From: WFQV01 sp964611145
Lineage (GTDB): Bacteria > Bacteroidota > Ignavibacteria > Ignavibacteriales > Melioribacteraceae
Length of the DNA: 35,736 nucleotides
Assembly (NCBI GenBank): GCA_964611145.1
Contig: CAZSYM010000020.1
Coordinates: 1-35,736 of the forward strand
Reading direction: 5' to 3'
Shown here: piece after piece, positions 16,917 to 26,420 of the stretch
Layout: every line of letters starts with the position of its first letter
Position numbering within the stretch: position 1 is the stretch's first letter
Notes under the pieces: model-generated
Told to the model about the DNA's origin: nothing
What the model saw: only the letters and a program-made list of their open reading frames with translations
The model's database searches: none
Made by a program: the position numbers and the translations under genes

Positions 16917-17573
16917 TTAAAATGAATAAGCAATACCCAAACTCAATCCGAACGAAACGGAGTCGAGATTTACATTTGTTTCGTCCGCGTTATCTTTTAT
17001 TTTCACCCCTTCGGCATCCGCCGGTTCTCCGGGCAAATCATAGCGCATTCTTAAACTTATAACTGCATAAAGATTTTTCCCAAGAGCGGTAAATCCCACG
17101 GATTTCAAAACAGCCCCGAACCCGGAAGCGGTATAATCATGCCCGGCGGTAGGATAATTCGGCAGTTTTTCATTGAGAGCCACATAACGCCAGCCAATCC
17201 CTCCGCCGAATTTAAACTTATAACCCTCACCGGAAATCAAATAATACGCTACGATTGAAGGCTTATGAAACTCGAACTCAACATTATAAAGCCCCAAACC
17301 TGTCGCACCCGAATTAAAAGAATAAATGGAAAGTGCGTATTCAAGCCCCAGCTGGAGATGTTCATTCCACGTATAATCCGCTTCGCCTACAAATTCAACG
17401 GAAGATTGAAAAGTCGAAAGTTGATTTTCCGCTCCGGCAAAGTTCCCATTAATATAATCGTTGAACGAGGAAGCGGCAAAATAATTCAAACCCATTTCGG
17501 CTGATACATCCACTTGTCCAAAAACTTGCCGAGAAATCAAAAGCACAATAATTAAAGTTAATCTTTTAACCAT
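16917..17573 (-). CDS. outer-membrane beta-barrel protein, function unknown
   Basis: This is a 218-residue protein with a Sec signal (MVKRLTLIIVLLISRQVFGQ, cleavage near residue 19) and a mature part of alternating strands: AEMGLNYFAASSF, LQLGLEYALSIYSF, VEFEFHKPSIVAYYL, KFKFGGGIGWRYVAL and ISLRMRYDLPG. It ends in the aromatic residue typical of BamA substrates (GIAYSF). The size suits an eight-stranded barrel of the OmpW/OmpX class, but I do not recognise a specific family. Its start lies inside the 3' end of the flippase gene (16-bp overlap), and its stop carries the ribosome-binding site of uppP. Confidence 0.7.
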   Translation of the reverse strand: MVKRLTLIIVLLISRQVFGQVDVSAEMGLNYFAASSFNDYINGNFAGAENQLSTFQSSVEFVGEADYTWNEHLQLGLEYALSIYSFNSGATGLGLYNVEFEFHKPSIVAYYLISGEGYKFKFGGGIGWRYVALNEKLPNYPTAGHDYTASGFGAVLKSVGFTALGKNLYAVISLRMRYDLPGEPADAEGVKIKDNADETNVNLDSVSFGLSLGIAYSF

Positions 17574-18625
17574 TCTTTTTCCTGTTCCACTTGTTTAAGA
17601 ACACTTAGAAAATTCGTAGATATTTCCCCGCGCTTACTTCTTTTTTTATTAACTATGTAAATGAAAATCAGCGGGGACAATATAAAAATAATATAAGAAA
17701 CAGCATGAGTTACTATTGCAAAAGCGCTACTGATTTCCTTACCGAAGCCAAAAAGTCCCGTCAAAACCGAAATGGTTATCAAATGATACGAACCCGTTCC
17801 GCCCGGTGTTGGAATTACAACTCCGAAAGCACTGATTGTCATCAATATCCACGCCATACCGAAAGTTACATGCTTGAGCGCATCCATCCCCAGCATTAAA
17901 AAGGAAACGTAAGAATTGATACCGTAAAACAACATTATTGCAGCGGAAAGGAAAATTGTCATCAAAATATTTTTTGTCCCCCTCAAACTTCCAAATCCTT
18001 CCACCAATGTTTTGAAAATTCCGCCCAGATAATCCGCCGCTTTCCTCGAAAAAAAGCCTATAAATCTCACAATTCCGTTATAAAAACTCTCCTTGAAAAT
18101 TATGGTCAAAACAATCAAAACAATACCGATGGAAATTGCCACAAAAATTATCTCCACCGAAGATTTAAGCCAAGTTACTTGAGTGTACAAGTCACCCGAA
18201 TAGACCAGCACACTAATCAAAACGGAAAGCGCAAGGACGAGAATATCAATCACTCTTTCGACAATCACCGTACCGAACATTGAGGTCCGCGAAATATTCT
18301 CCCAATGTCCGATAAAAAGAGCACGATAGATTTCCCCCAATCGAGGCACAACCGCGTTCACACCGTAGCCAATCATAGTAGCGCCAAAGAGATGTAAAAT
18401 CTTGGTATCGTTCTTGACAGAAGCGATAATATACTTCCAGCGCAATGCTCTCAGGAAATGCGAAAACATAAAGATAACAATGAAAACCGCCAGCCACCCC
18501 AGATTTACTTGCCCTATTAATTTGAAAGCCTCGGCAAGGTTTACATTACGAAAAGCATAGTAAAGAAAAAGAATCGTAAGCGCGAAAGGAATTACAATTC
18601 CAAATATTTTCTTCAATCCATGCAT
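17558..18625 (-). CDS. flippase-like membrane protein (LPG-synthase TM / UPF0104 family)
   Basis: This is a 355-residue integral membrane protein with about eight spans, of the family that includes the N-terminal domain of MprF and archaeal AglD-associated proteins. Landmarks are GWLAVFIVIFMFSHFLRALRWKYII near 43-67, YGVNAVVPRLGEIYRALF near 93-110 (the conserved N-P-R-GE-R core of this family), FGTVIVERVIDILVL near 118-132, and FGVVIPTPGGTGSYHL near 276-291. No catalytic domain follows, so a lipid flippase or transport role is more likely than lysyl transfer. It lies between lolA and an outer-membrane protein, consistent with envelope lipid work. Confidence 0.82.
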   Translation of the reverse strand: MHGLKKIFGIVIPFALTILFLYYAFRNVNLAEAFKLIGQVNLGWLAVFIVIFMFSHFLRALRWKYIIASVKNDTKILHLFGATMIGYGVNAVVPRLGEIYRALFIGHWENISRTSMFGTVIVERVIDILVLALSVLISVLVYSGDLYTQVTWLKSSVEIIFVAISIGIVLIVLTIIFKESFYNGIVRFIGFFSRKAADYLGGIFKTLVEGFGSLRGTKNILMTIFLSAAIMLFYGINSYVSFLMLGMDALKHVTFGMAWILMTISAFGVVIPTPGGTGSYHLITISVLTGLFGFGKEISSAFAIVTHAVSYIIFILSPLIFIYIVNKKRSKRGEISTNFLSVLKQVEQEKEWLKD

Positions 18626-18628
18626 AGC

Positions 18629-19237
18629 TTATCTCAAATCGATGATTTTTCCTTTCGGGAGCGACCTCCATGAAAAAAGCGTATCTTTAACTCTATTAAA
18701 GACGAAACCGGAAAAATTTAATTTCACAACAGCACCGCGCTTCGTGTTTATTTTGACAGAAACGGGCAGGTACTTCTCGTCGAAGCCCACCAGCGCAGTC
18801 TTAAAATCCGCTTCCGCACTCTTGGGACGAAACTCAAGCAAATACTTAACTCCTTCCGAACCATTCACAAGTTGTATCTTAAACTTTTCGGTATAATCGA
18901 AAAGGAGTTTTTTCAAATCGAAAAACGTCGTTGTTCCTTCCTTAAGAGTAATAACAATCTGTTTTCTTTTCTTTTCGAAATTCCAAATCGTATCCTTAAC
19001 GGAGACAATCGTTGAATTCGGAAGCTCCACTCGATATTTCTCTTTTTGTTTGAAAAAGAATTTTCCCCGCAATTTTGTTCCCTCGCTTCCCTCCCGAAAA
19101 GTAATCAATTCGAACTGTGCGGAAAAACTGTCGAGAGAATTGAATTTCTCTCTTGCCATTTTCAAAACGGATTCTGCATTCTGAGAAAAAAGAAGAAGAG
19201 GGAACAAAAACATCCACAACAAAACTTTTTTCGACAT
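18629..19237 (-). CDS. lolA: outer-membrane lipoprotein carrier LolA
   Basis: LolA is a periplasmic chaperone that ferries lipoproteins from the inner to the outer membrane. The 202 residues include a signal peptide (MSKKVLLWMFLFPLLLFSQ), then AESVLKMAREKFNSLDSFSAQFE, the usual first helix and strand, the KLRGKFFFKQKEKYRVE strand pair, and IWNFEKKRKQIVI. These match the half-open barrel of the LolA/LolB fold. Overall identity to proteobacterial LolA appears low, as is usual for this family. The ATG shares one base with the ftsK stop (TGATG), so translation is coupled to ftsK. Confidence 0.85.
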   Translation of the reverse strand: MSKKVLLWMFLFPLLLFSQNAESVLKMAREKFNSLDSFSAQFELITFREGSEGTKLRGKFFFKQKEKYRVELPNSTIVSVKDTIWNFEKKRKQIVITLKEGTTTFFDLKKLLFDYTEKFKIQLVNGSEGVKYLLEFRPKSAEADFKTALVGFDEKYLPVSVKINTKRGAVVKLNFSGFVFNRVKDTLFSWRSLPKGKIIDLR

Positions 19238-21729
19238 CAGAGCGACCTCAAAACGGTTTCCAATTCTTCTTCACTTTCCACAAAGACTTCGCGAGCCTTA
19301 CTTCCTTCGGAAGCACCGACAATTCCCGCTTGTTCCAATTGGTCCATTATCCTTGCGGCGCGCGCATAACCAAGTTTAAGTCGTCTCTGCAAAAGTGAAA
19401 CGGAGCCTTGCTGATGCCGCACAACCACCCTTGCGGCTTCTTCGAACATAGGATCGAAATCCGACAATTTCGCACCGCCCGACGCCGATTGTTTCTCAAC
19501 AAGCGAAGGTAACAAATAACGCTTCGAAAATCCCTTTTGCACATAAACAAAGTCCGTTATCTTCTCCACCTCCTCGGTGGAAATAAAAGCCGTTTGAATA
19601 CGAATAGGTTTAGGAACGCCAACGGGCAAAAACAACATATCCCCGCGACCCAAAAGTTGCTCGGCACCGTTCATATCCAAAATGGTACGGGAATCTATTT
19701 TGGAAGAAACTTTAAACGCCATACGTGCGCTGAAGTTGGCTTTTATCAAACCGGTAATCACATTAACGGAAGGACGCTGAGTGGCAACTATCAAGTGTAT
19801 GCCTACCGCTCGAGCGAGTTGAGCCAATCGAGCAATCGGGGTTTCCACTTCCTTTCCGGAGGTTAACATCAAATCCGCAAGCTCGTCAATAATCACCACT
19901 ATGTACGGCAATTTATGATGTTTTATTTGCTCCGTATCTTTCGGTTTCGTGGCGGGATTTTCCACTTTTTTATTGTACGCCAAAATATCCCGAACACCCG
20001 CTTTAGCGAGAGCGTCGTAACGTTTTTCCATTTCGATTTCCAACGCCTTAAGGGCTATCAAAGCATTTTGCGGATCCGTAATTATTTCCTCGTCAATATC
20101 GGGCGAAACCGCCAAGAAATGCTTGCGCAGTCTTTTATAAAAGGAAAGTTCTATTTTCTTCGGGTCAACAATCACAAATTTCAAATCGGAGGGATGCTTG
20201 GTAAAAATAAGACTATTGATAATCATATTGATGCCAACACTTTTACCCGAACCGGTAGAACCGGCTATCAAAAGATGCGGCATAGTTGCCAAGTCCGCCA
20301 CATAAACATCTCCGGAAATAGTTTTTCCCAGAGCCATGGGCAGTTCCGCTTTTGCTTCCTTAACCTTAGCCAGCACGCTACGAGCCGTAACCAGCGCCGC
20401 CTTGGCGTTAGGAATTTCCACACCGATTGCGCTTTTACCCGGAATGGGAGCAATAATTCGAATACCGCGAGCCGCCAAAGCAAGAGCAATATCATGTTCC
20501 AAGTTTACTATTCTGCTGATTTTAACTCCCGGTGCGGGAACAATTTCGTACAAAGTAACCACAGGTCCCGGCGTTACGGAAATATCCTCTATTTGAATAT
20601 CAAAAAGCTTTAATTTCTCTTTAAGGAGCTCCGCATTCCTTTTCAATTCCTCCTCGGGAATTTCAATTACTTCGCCCTCGTGCTTTTCCAAAAGTCCGAT
20701 ATGGGGCGCCACGAAATCAATATTTTCCTCCCACTGTTCCGGCAGTTTTTCCTCGGCGGGAATATCAACGGGCATATCTTCTTCCGGCATGACTTTCACT
20801 ACCGGTTCCGAACTTTCGCTTTTATCCGACGGGAGGGGAAAAGGATTCTCAATCACGCTTTCGTCGGTAACGGTTTCCTCCTCGTCCTTTCGCACGATAC
20901 GTATTTGGGTATCCTCCGCCGAACTTTCAAGGGTATTGAAATCTTCGGGGGTTTTTAATCCCTGTTCCGCTTCCTTGCGTTTTATATCTTTCTTTGTGCT
21001 TTTACCCAGCTTCTTAATCTTCGCAAGTCTTTCCCGCGTTTCCTTTTCCTCTTTTTTGATTTTCGAAACGGTTTCTTCATCCTCTTCCTCGTTCAAAAGC
21101 TCAAGGAAGAATTTTTTAAGCGGAGCAAATGATATATTAAAAGTAAAAACAACGGTTAAAACAAGAGCAACGGAAAGAATAATAATCCCTCCCAATCCTC
21201 CGAAGAGGAGAGCAATGCCTTTACCGAAAAAGAATCCCATAGCGCCGGTGAGACGTGCATTTTCCTCCCACAATCTAATATCGGGTGCCGCGCGCAAAAC
21301 TCCCAACAAGGAAGCCGAAAGTATTCCGATTGCCAAGAGAAAATTAGTAGATTTAAGCGCCAAGGCATAATTTTTCTTTCCAAGGATTTCCCAACCCCAA
21401 ATAAATGCGATAACGGGGAAAATCACGGAAAAATAACCGATGGTTTTATAAATGAAGAAATAAGACGAATAGGCTCCGAAAATTCCCATCCAATTTTGAA
21501 TGGCAACGACCTTGTTATTGAACTCGGGATTATTGGCGAAAACTTTGAAAAGGTCAAAAAAGCCGTAATCGGCGATAAAATCGTCATAAGGAGAATAGGA
21601 AAGAATACTTATAAAAACAAAGACCGAAACAAGAGCCAGCCCCACACCCAAAATCGTCACTTTCCTTTCGGGAGAAATCAAATAATCGGGCTCCGTTTTT
21701 TTTACGGTTTTTGTCTTTCTCTTTGCCAT
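19237..21729 (-). CDS. ftsK: DNA translocase FtsK/SpoIIIE
   Basis: FtsK pumps chromosome ends through the division septum and activates dimer resolution. The 830 residues show an N-terminal membrane domain of about four spans (residues 22-200), a charged Glu/Lys/Pro-rich linker to about 370, and the RecA-like motor with Walker A GSTGSGKS at 490-497 (Lys496) and Walker B IIDELADL with Asp615 and Glu616. The C-terminal gamma winged-helix, from about 765, contains SVSLLQRRLKLGYARAARI, which reads KOPS-like polar sequences. The linker is short compared with E. coli (1329 residues in total), as in most non-enteric FtsK proteins. It starts 2 bp after comB and runs into lolA. Confidence 0.96.
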   Translation of the reverse strand: MAKRKTKTVKKTEPDYLISPERKVTILGVGLALVSVFVFISILSYSPYDDFIADYGFFDLFKVFANNPEFNNKVVAIQNWMGIFGAYSSYFFIYKTIGYFSVIFPVIAFIWGWEILGKKNYALALKSTNFLLAIGILSASLLGVLRAAPDIRLWEENARLTGAMGFFFGKGIALLFGGLGGIIILSVALVLTVVFTFNISFAPLKKFFLELLNEEEDEETVSKIKKEEKETRERLAKIKKLGKSTKKDIKRKEAEQGLKTPEDFNTLESSAEDTQIRIVRKDEEETVTDESVIENPFPLPSDKSESSEPVVKVMPEEDMPVDIPAEEKLPEQWEENIDFVAPHIGLLEKHEGEVIEIPEEELKRNAELLKEKLKLFDIQIEDISVTPGPVVTLYEIVPAPGVKISRIVNLEHDIALALAARGIRIIAPIPGKSAIGVEIPNAKAALVTARSVLAKVKEAKAELPMALGKTISGDVYVADLATMPHLLIAGSTGSGKSVGINMIINSLIFTKHPSDLKFVIVDPKKIELSFYKRLRKHFLAVSPDIDEEIITDPQNALIALKALEIEMEKRYDALAKAGVRDILAYNKKVENPATKPKDTEQIKHHKLPYIVVIIDELADLMLTSGKEVETPIARLAQLARAVGIHLIVATQRPSVNVITGLIKANFSARMAFKVSSKIDSRTILDMNGAEQLLGRGDMLFLPVGVPKPIRIQTAFISTEEVEKITDFVYVQKGFSKRYLLPSLVEKQSASGGAKLSDFDPMFEEAARVVVRHQQGSVSLLQRRLKLGYARAARIMDQLEQAGIVGASEGSKAREVFVESEEELETVLRSL

Positions 21730-21731
21730 TA

Positions 21732-22472
21732 TTACACCTTAGGTAAACTCTCTTCGTCGGAAATTTTCAGCGAGCCGTTTTCATAAAAAGGCACCAAATC
21801 GAGGGAGTTCAATTTTGCGGCAAATTTCAAATCCTCTTCAAAACCTTTTTCGATTAATTCCTTTCCATGCTCACTTTCTCTGAGCATTTTCAGGACATTC
21901 TTTCCGTAGTGTTTCTTAAGCACCAAAGCCACTTTAGCGGCATCCGTAAGCTCAATTTCCTCGTTACGTTTTTTAAGCTCGTCAACCAAAAATCCCGCGG
22001 CGACGGAATCTTCCACGCAAAACATTCCGTTCGAACCTGCACACATTATTTCGACGTCGTTTTTCAGAGAAAGTAATTTTTCCGCTACGGCACGAATATT
22101 ATTAAACGAAGCCACAAACAGATTTTCGGCAAATTTTGCGCGTACGATAGCCTTGGAACCGTTCGTTGTATAAAAAACAATGGACTTATCGCGCACGTTC
22201 TCCTCGCTAAATTCAAGAGGCGAATTTCCCAGAGCGAAGCCTTCTATTTTCACAGCGTTACGTTCTCCAGCCAATAATGTGAGTCCGCCCGCATTGCCCG
22301 AAACCCGAACGGCAAAATCAACCGATTCGACAGGCGTAATTTCCCGCGCGCCGTTGGACAAAGCGGCAAGTATGGTAGTCGTGGCACGCAGTACGTCGAT
22401 TACCACCACGGTTTTGCCCGTAAAATAAAGCTCGTCCGCATTGAGCGGAGAAAAGAGAAGATGTACTTTCAT
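21732..22472 (-). CDS. 2-phosphosulfolactate phosphatase family protein (ComB-like)
   Basis: This 246-residue protein belongs to the ComB family, which dephosphorylates 2-phosphosulfolactate in coenzyme M synthesis and, in bacteria such as Bacillus, is linked to sulfolactate formation. Typical segments are TVVVIDVLRATTTILAALSNGA near residues 21-42, LLAGERNAVKIEGFALGNSPLEF near 71-93, FYTTNGSKAIVRA near 104-116, and CAGSNGMFCVEDSVAAGFLV near 147-166. The ATG at 22472 is preferred over a TTG four codons upstream. ComA (phosphosulfolactate synthase) is not in the window, so the substrate is not established. It is the gene before ftsK, 2 bp away. Confidence 0.88.
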   Translation of the reverse strand: MKVHLLFSPLNADELYFTGKTVVVIDVLRATTTILAALSNGAREITPVESVDFAVRVSGNAGGLTLLAGERNAVKIEGFALGNSPLEFSEENVRDKSIVFYTTNGSKAIVRAKFAENLFVASFNNIRAVAEKLLSLKNDVEIMCAGSNGMFCVEDSVAAGFLVDELKKRNEEIELTDAAKVALVLKKHYGKNVLKMLRESEHGKELIEKGFEEDLKFAAKLNSLDLVPFYENGSLKISDEESLPKV

Positions 22473-22569
22473 TCCGCAAAACAAAATTTTAGTGTAACAA
22501 AATTTTCAACCGTTCGTTTTTCACGGAAATATTTTTCCGCATTTTCCACGAAACAATCCCCGCGGTAAA

Positions 22570-23658
22570 TCATTTGTCTTTCTTCACAAAGGGAAGAGTT
22601 GTTACCACAGCGGGAATTTCCTTACCACGAATCAAGAAATTGACCGCCGTACCGACTTCGGCGTAATTTATATCCACATAGCCGAGGGCAATCGGTTTTT
22701 CGAGAATAGGGCTAACCGTCCCGCTCGTGATGTGTCCTATTGTTTTTCCATCTTGCGTTATTTCGTAACCATGCCTGGGGAAAGCTCTTTGTTCGGATAT
22801 CATCGGAACGAGCTTGCGTTTAAGTCCTTCTTCCTTCGCTTTCAGCAATGCCTCGCGTCCTATGAAATCCCCTTTTTTCAACTTGGTAATCCAACCTAAT
22901 CCTGCTTCCAAAGGATTGGTGGTTTTATCGATATCGTTTCCATAAAGACAGTATCCCATTTCCAATCGAAGGGAATCCCGTGCGCCAAGTCCCGCGGGTT
23001 TAATTCCGAATTCTTTTCCCGCCTCCATGACGGCATTCCACACCTTCCTTGCCGTTTCCTCGTCACCTTTGAAATAGAGTTCGTATCCCAATTCTCCCGT
23101 ATAGCCCGTACGGGAAACAAGCATATCAACACCGGCAACATTCGCATGGAAGTAATGATAATATTCCAAATCCAATTCCCTATCGCAAATTTTCCGAATC
23201 GTCTCTCCGGACATTGGTCCCTGAACGGCAAGCAAAGAATATTCATCGCTAAGATTCAGCAAATCAACACCGAATTTGTTGTTTTCCTTTAGCCATTCGA
23301 AATCCTTTTCGATATTGGAAGCATTAACCACCAGCATGAATTCGGAATCGCTCAATTTATAGACAAGCAAATCATCCACAATTCCGCCGTCGGGATAACA
23401 CATTGCCGAATATTGAACCCGTCCTTCGGTCAATTTAGCGGCATTGTTTACCGTAACGTAATTAACAAAATCCAACGCCTTTTCCCCGCGGACAAAAAAT
23501 TCCCCCATGTGGGAAACATCAAAAACACCGACCGCATTGCGAACGGTTTTGTGTTCGTCTATAATCGACGAATATTGAACCGGCATGGCAAAACCGGCGA
23601 ATTCCACAATCTTAGCGCCCAATTCTTCATGCACAGAGAATAACTTTGTTTTCTTCAT
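22570..23658 (-). CDS. gcvT: glycine cleavage system T protein (aminomethyltransferase)
   Basis: GcvT transfers the aminomethyl methylene from the lipoylated H protein to tetrahydrofolate, releasing ammonia. From the ATG at 23658 it has 362 residues, the family norm (364 in E. coli); the frame extends to a TTG at 23682 that I reject. Motifs are FDVSHMGEFFVRG at 46-58, CYPDGGIVDDLLVY at 87-100 with the catalytic Asp, SRTGYTGELGYELYF in the middle, and GARDSLRLEMGYCLYGNDI, the folate-site Arg/Asp region. The gcvH and gcvP genes are not next to it, so the system is split on the chromosome. Confidence 0.96.
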   Translation of the reverse strand: MKKTKLFSVHEELGAKIVEFAGFAMPVQYSSIIDEHKTVRNAVGVFDVSHMGEFFVRGEKALDFVNYVTVNNAAKLTEGRVQYSAMCYPDGGIVDDLLVYKLSDSEFMLVVNASNIEKDFEWLKENNKFGVDLLNLSDEYSLLAVQGPMSGETIRKICDRELDLEYYHYFHANVAGVDMLVSRTGYTGELGYELYFKGDEETARKVWNAVMEAGKEFGIKPAGLGARDSLRLEMGYCLYGNDIDKTTNPLEAGLGWITKLKKGDFIGREALLKAKEEGLKRKLVPMISEQRAFPRHGYEITQDGKTIGHITSGTVSPILEKPIALGYVDINYAEVGTAVNFLIRGKEIPAVVTTLPFVKKDK

Positions 23659-23736
23659 TTTTCTCTTTCCCGAAAAATTCAAATAATCAGACGATTAAAG
23701 TTAAGCACTAAATTCCGTTATTAAAAACATCCCGAA

Positions 23737-25308
23737 TCAAGAAAATTCTTCGGTCAAATCCTTATCCGTTTTAGCCGAAAGGATTTTAAAAGAAGAAGGG
23801 TCCATCTTTTCGTCTTCTATCAACTTCATCCAGAAGAAATATTTAAAACGGAATTTAGTGAAAGTAGAAATTCTTCCTTCCCTCAACTTTCTGCCAAGGG
23901 AGGGATGCACAACAAGTTTAAGCCGTTTTTCCTTACCCTGCAATTTATATTTTTTAAGCCATTCTTCGATGTCGTAAATTATGTTATCCTTGCGCACAAG
24001 CCAACCGGTTCCGTTACAATACGGACACGGCTCATAGGTCGATTGCAAAATATTTTCCCGGATTCTCTGTCGCGTAATTTGCATCAGTCCGAAATCGGTC
24101 ATCGGCAGCATAGCGGTTTTTGCCCTGTCCCGCCTAAACTCCTTACGGAGTTCGTCGTAAACTTTTTTTCTGTTCTTTTCATCCTCGAGGTCAATAAAAT
24201 CAACTACAATCAACCCCCCGATGTCCCGAAGGCGCAACTGGCGCACAATTTCCCGCGCCGCTTCCAAATCCGTTTTAAGCGAATTTAATTCCTGCTCCCT
24301 TTTGGCGGCATATCGTCCACTGTTAACGTCAATAACGGTCATCGCTTCCGTTTGCTCTATCACGATATGCCCACCGCTGGGTAGAGGCACTTTTTTCGAA
24401 AACATTTCCCGAATTTGCGTTTCTATTTTAAACGCTTCGAAAATCGGCTCGTTACCTTTATAAAGCTCTATTCGCTCCAAAAGCTCGGGCTGCATAAAAC
24501 GGACATAATCCCGAATTTCCTTATAAACCTTTTTAGAATCGATAAAAACTTTATTAACATCGGGAGTAAAGAAATCGCGTATGACGCTCAGGGTTGTGGA
24601 AACGTCCTTATAAATAAGCGCTGGCGGTTTGGAGTTTTGCAACTTTTCTTGAATCTCTTCCCATGTTTGGAGAAGATATTTCAAATCCGCCGCGATAATA
24701 TTTTCGCTCTGCCCTTTCGCCGCCGTACGGATTATTATCCCGAAATTCGAAGGCACAATCGACCGCGCTATTCTCTGCAAGCGACGCCTTTCCTTGAAAT
24801 TGCTAATCTTCTTGGATATTCCCTTTTTACGGTCAAACGGCAAAAGGACGCAAAAACGCCCGGGAATAGAAACCGAAGAAGAGACACGTACGCCCTTCCC
24901 CTTCACCGGTTCTTTTATGATTTGGACAATTATATCCTGTCCTTTTTTTAATTTCTGGGTTATCTGGCTTGTTTTAAACTGTTGCGACGTTCCCACTTTG
25001 TCGGACGACTGCTCGAAATCTTCTTCCTCGTCCGGTTCGGAATCGTAGTCCTCGTCCAAAAGACTTTGAAGTTGGTCCAATGTGCTTCCTATATCGGAAA
25101 AATGCAGGAATGCATCGTGTTTCATTCCGATATCAATGAACGCCGCTCGAATTCCCGGTAAGACTCTGGCAATTCTGCCAAGGTAAATATCCCCGACCAT
25201 TCTTTTTTTGTCGAGGTGGTCAACGAAAAAATCAACCAGCTTGTGATCTTCCGTAATCGCTACCCTGTTCTGGGTAACGGACGAATTAATAATTATTTCC
25301 TTAATCAA
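23737..25308 (-). CDS. rng: ribonuclease G/E family endoribonuclease
   Basis: This single-strand endoribonuclease acts in rRNA maturation and mRNA decay. The 523 residues fit RNase G better than full RNase E because the long C-terminal scaffold is missing. It has an S1 domain interrupted by an acidic insertion (residues about 35-130, with DEDYDSEPDEEEDFEQ near 84-99), the RNase H-like and DNase I-like core with catalytic Asp327 (VIDVNSG) and Asp370 (IVVDFID), and the zinc-link CPYC with Cys428 and Cys431. The acidic insert in S1 is also seen in other Bacteroidota-type homologues. It starts 12 bp after dusB. Confidence 0.93.
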   Translation of the reverse strand: MIKEIIINSSVTQNRVAITEDHKLVDFFVDHLDKKRMVGDIYLGRIARVLPGIRAAFIDIGMKHDAFLHFSDIGSTLDQLQSLLDEDYDSEPDEEEDFEQSSDKVGTSQQFKTSQITQKLKKGQDIIVQIIKEPVKGKGVRVSSSVSIPGRFCVLLPFDRKKGISKKISNFKERRRLQRIARSIVPSNFGIIIRTAAKGQSENIIAADLKYLLQTWEEIQEKLQNSKPPALIYKDVSTTLSVIRDFFTPDVNKVFIDSKKVYKEIRDYVRFMQPELLERIELYKGNEPIFEAFKIETQIREMFSKKVPLPSGGHIVIEQTEAMTVIDVNSGRYAAKREQELNSLKTDLEAAREIVRQLRLRDIGGLIVVDFIDLEDEKNRKKVYDELRKEFRRDRAKTAMLPMTDFGLMQITRQRIRENILQSTYEPCPYCNGTGWLVRKDNIIYDIEEWLKKYKLQGKEKRLKLVVHPSLGRKLREGRISTFTKFRFKYFFWMKLIEDEKMDPSSFKILSAKTDKDLTEEFS

Positions 25309-25320
25309 TTCAAACTTCTC

Positions 25321-26397
25321 TCATGCTGTTTTTGGTAATGTCCGATAATTATCTTCAATTAGCCAAAAAAGCACTTTCCTCAAAAACTTTTCTTTAATTA
25401 TTTCGGTATTTCCGACGGGATACTCATTTTTGAACAGCTTTTCGAAATGCATCTCCAGCAAGTTCAACAATTCCGCCAATTCCTTGACGGCAAAAATTTT
25501 ATCGAGTAAATTTTCGATGCCGTTCTGTTCCCGCAAATACCACAGAGAGTGTTTTTTGGCTTTATCCAAAGCCAGAACTTCCCCGTATTCCAGCTTCAGT
25601 AAATTAATATGCTCAAACAGGGTTTCCCGTAAGAGCGTCAAACCCGGCGGTCCCGGGTCGAAACCTTTTTCCATAAACGTGTTAAAGCGGTGGAAAATGA
25701 AGGGATTTCCCAACGCTCCACGTGCGATCATTACGCCGTCCGCACCAAAATTATTTTTAACATAGAGAGCATCTTCCACGCTGAAGACGGAACCGTTGGC
25801 AACAACGGGAATTTTAATGCGCTCTTTAACTTTTGCAATCCATTCGTATTGCGGTTTTTCGGAATATCTACCGCTTTGTGTGCGAACGTGCAAAGTGATA
25901 AAAGAAGCGCCGTTATCTTCGGCTGCTTTGGCGCTTTCCAAAATTGTAATTTTAGATAAATCCCGCCCCAAACGAAACTTCACGGAAACGGGCACATCGC
26001 CCGCCGCATTCACCATTGCTTTTACCAATTCGCCAAGCAATCGGGGATTTTCCATCAAATCCGACCCCATATGGTGTGCAGTAACCTTCGGCATAGGACA
26101 ACCGCTGTTCAAATCTATTACATCGGGGTCGAATTTAAGAATTTCTTTAACCGCTCTACCTAAAATTTCGGGGCGATTACCGAGTATTTGCACGCCGATA
26201 GGTTTTTCGGAGCGGGAGAAGGAAAGGTATCGTAAAGTGGTAAAGTTGTTCCGCAAAGCTCCTTCGGCACTAACCATTTGGGTAAAGACCAATCCCGCGC
26301 CAAACTTTCGGGAGATTTTTCTGAAAGCCGCATCGCTTATCTCCGCCATAGGAGCCAAAATCAATTTACCAAAATCTATGCGGGGCGAACTCACCAC
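25321..26397 (-). CDS. tRNA-dihydrouridine synthase (DusB-like)
   Basis: This is an FMN-dependent reductase that makes dihydrouridine in the tRNA D-loop. The 358 residues show LILAPMAEISDAAFRKI at 12-28 (FMN phosphate region), NSGCPMPKV with catalytic Cys100, VKFRLGRD, the ITLHVRTQSGRYS motif, and VVANGSVFSVEDA followed by GVMIARGALGNPFIF (phosphate binding). It resembles DusB most. The C-terminal helical domain is present. The start is GTG at 26397, preceded by AAGGTAGG; the ATG two bases upstream is out of frame and meets a stop. It is the first gene after the pnp terminator and leads the long run toward holA. Confidence 0.92.
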   Translation of the reverse strand: MVSSPRIDFGKLILAPMAEISDAAFRKISRKFGAGLVFTQMVSAEGALRNNFTTLRYLSFSRSEKPIGVQILGNRPEILGRAVKEILKFDPDVIDLNSGCPMPKVTAHHMGSDLMENPRLLGELVKAMVNAAGDVPVSVKFRLGRDLSKITILESAKAAEDNGASFITLHVRTQSGRYSEKPQYEWIAKVKERIKIPVVANGSVFSVEDALYVKNNFGADGVMIARGALGNPFIFHRFNTFMEKGFDPGPPGLTLLRETLFEHINLLKLEYGEVLALDKAKKHSLWYLREQNGIENLLDKIFAVKELAELLNLLEMHFEKLFKNEYPVGNTEIIKEKFLRKVLFWLIEDNYRTLPKTA

Positions 26398-26420
26398 ATT
26401 TACCTACCTTTCCAAAAACG

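Noticed and set aside
22524..22539. Six-pair hairpin CGGAAA/TTTCCG between gcvT and comB
   Set aside because: The stem is short and AT-rich and has no T-run on either side; it is probably chance.
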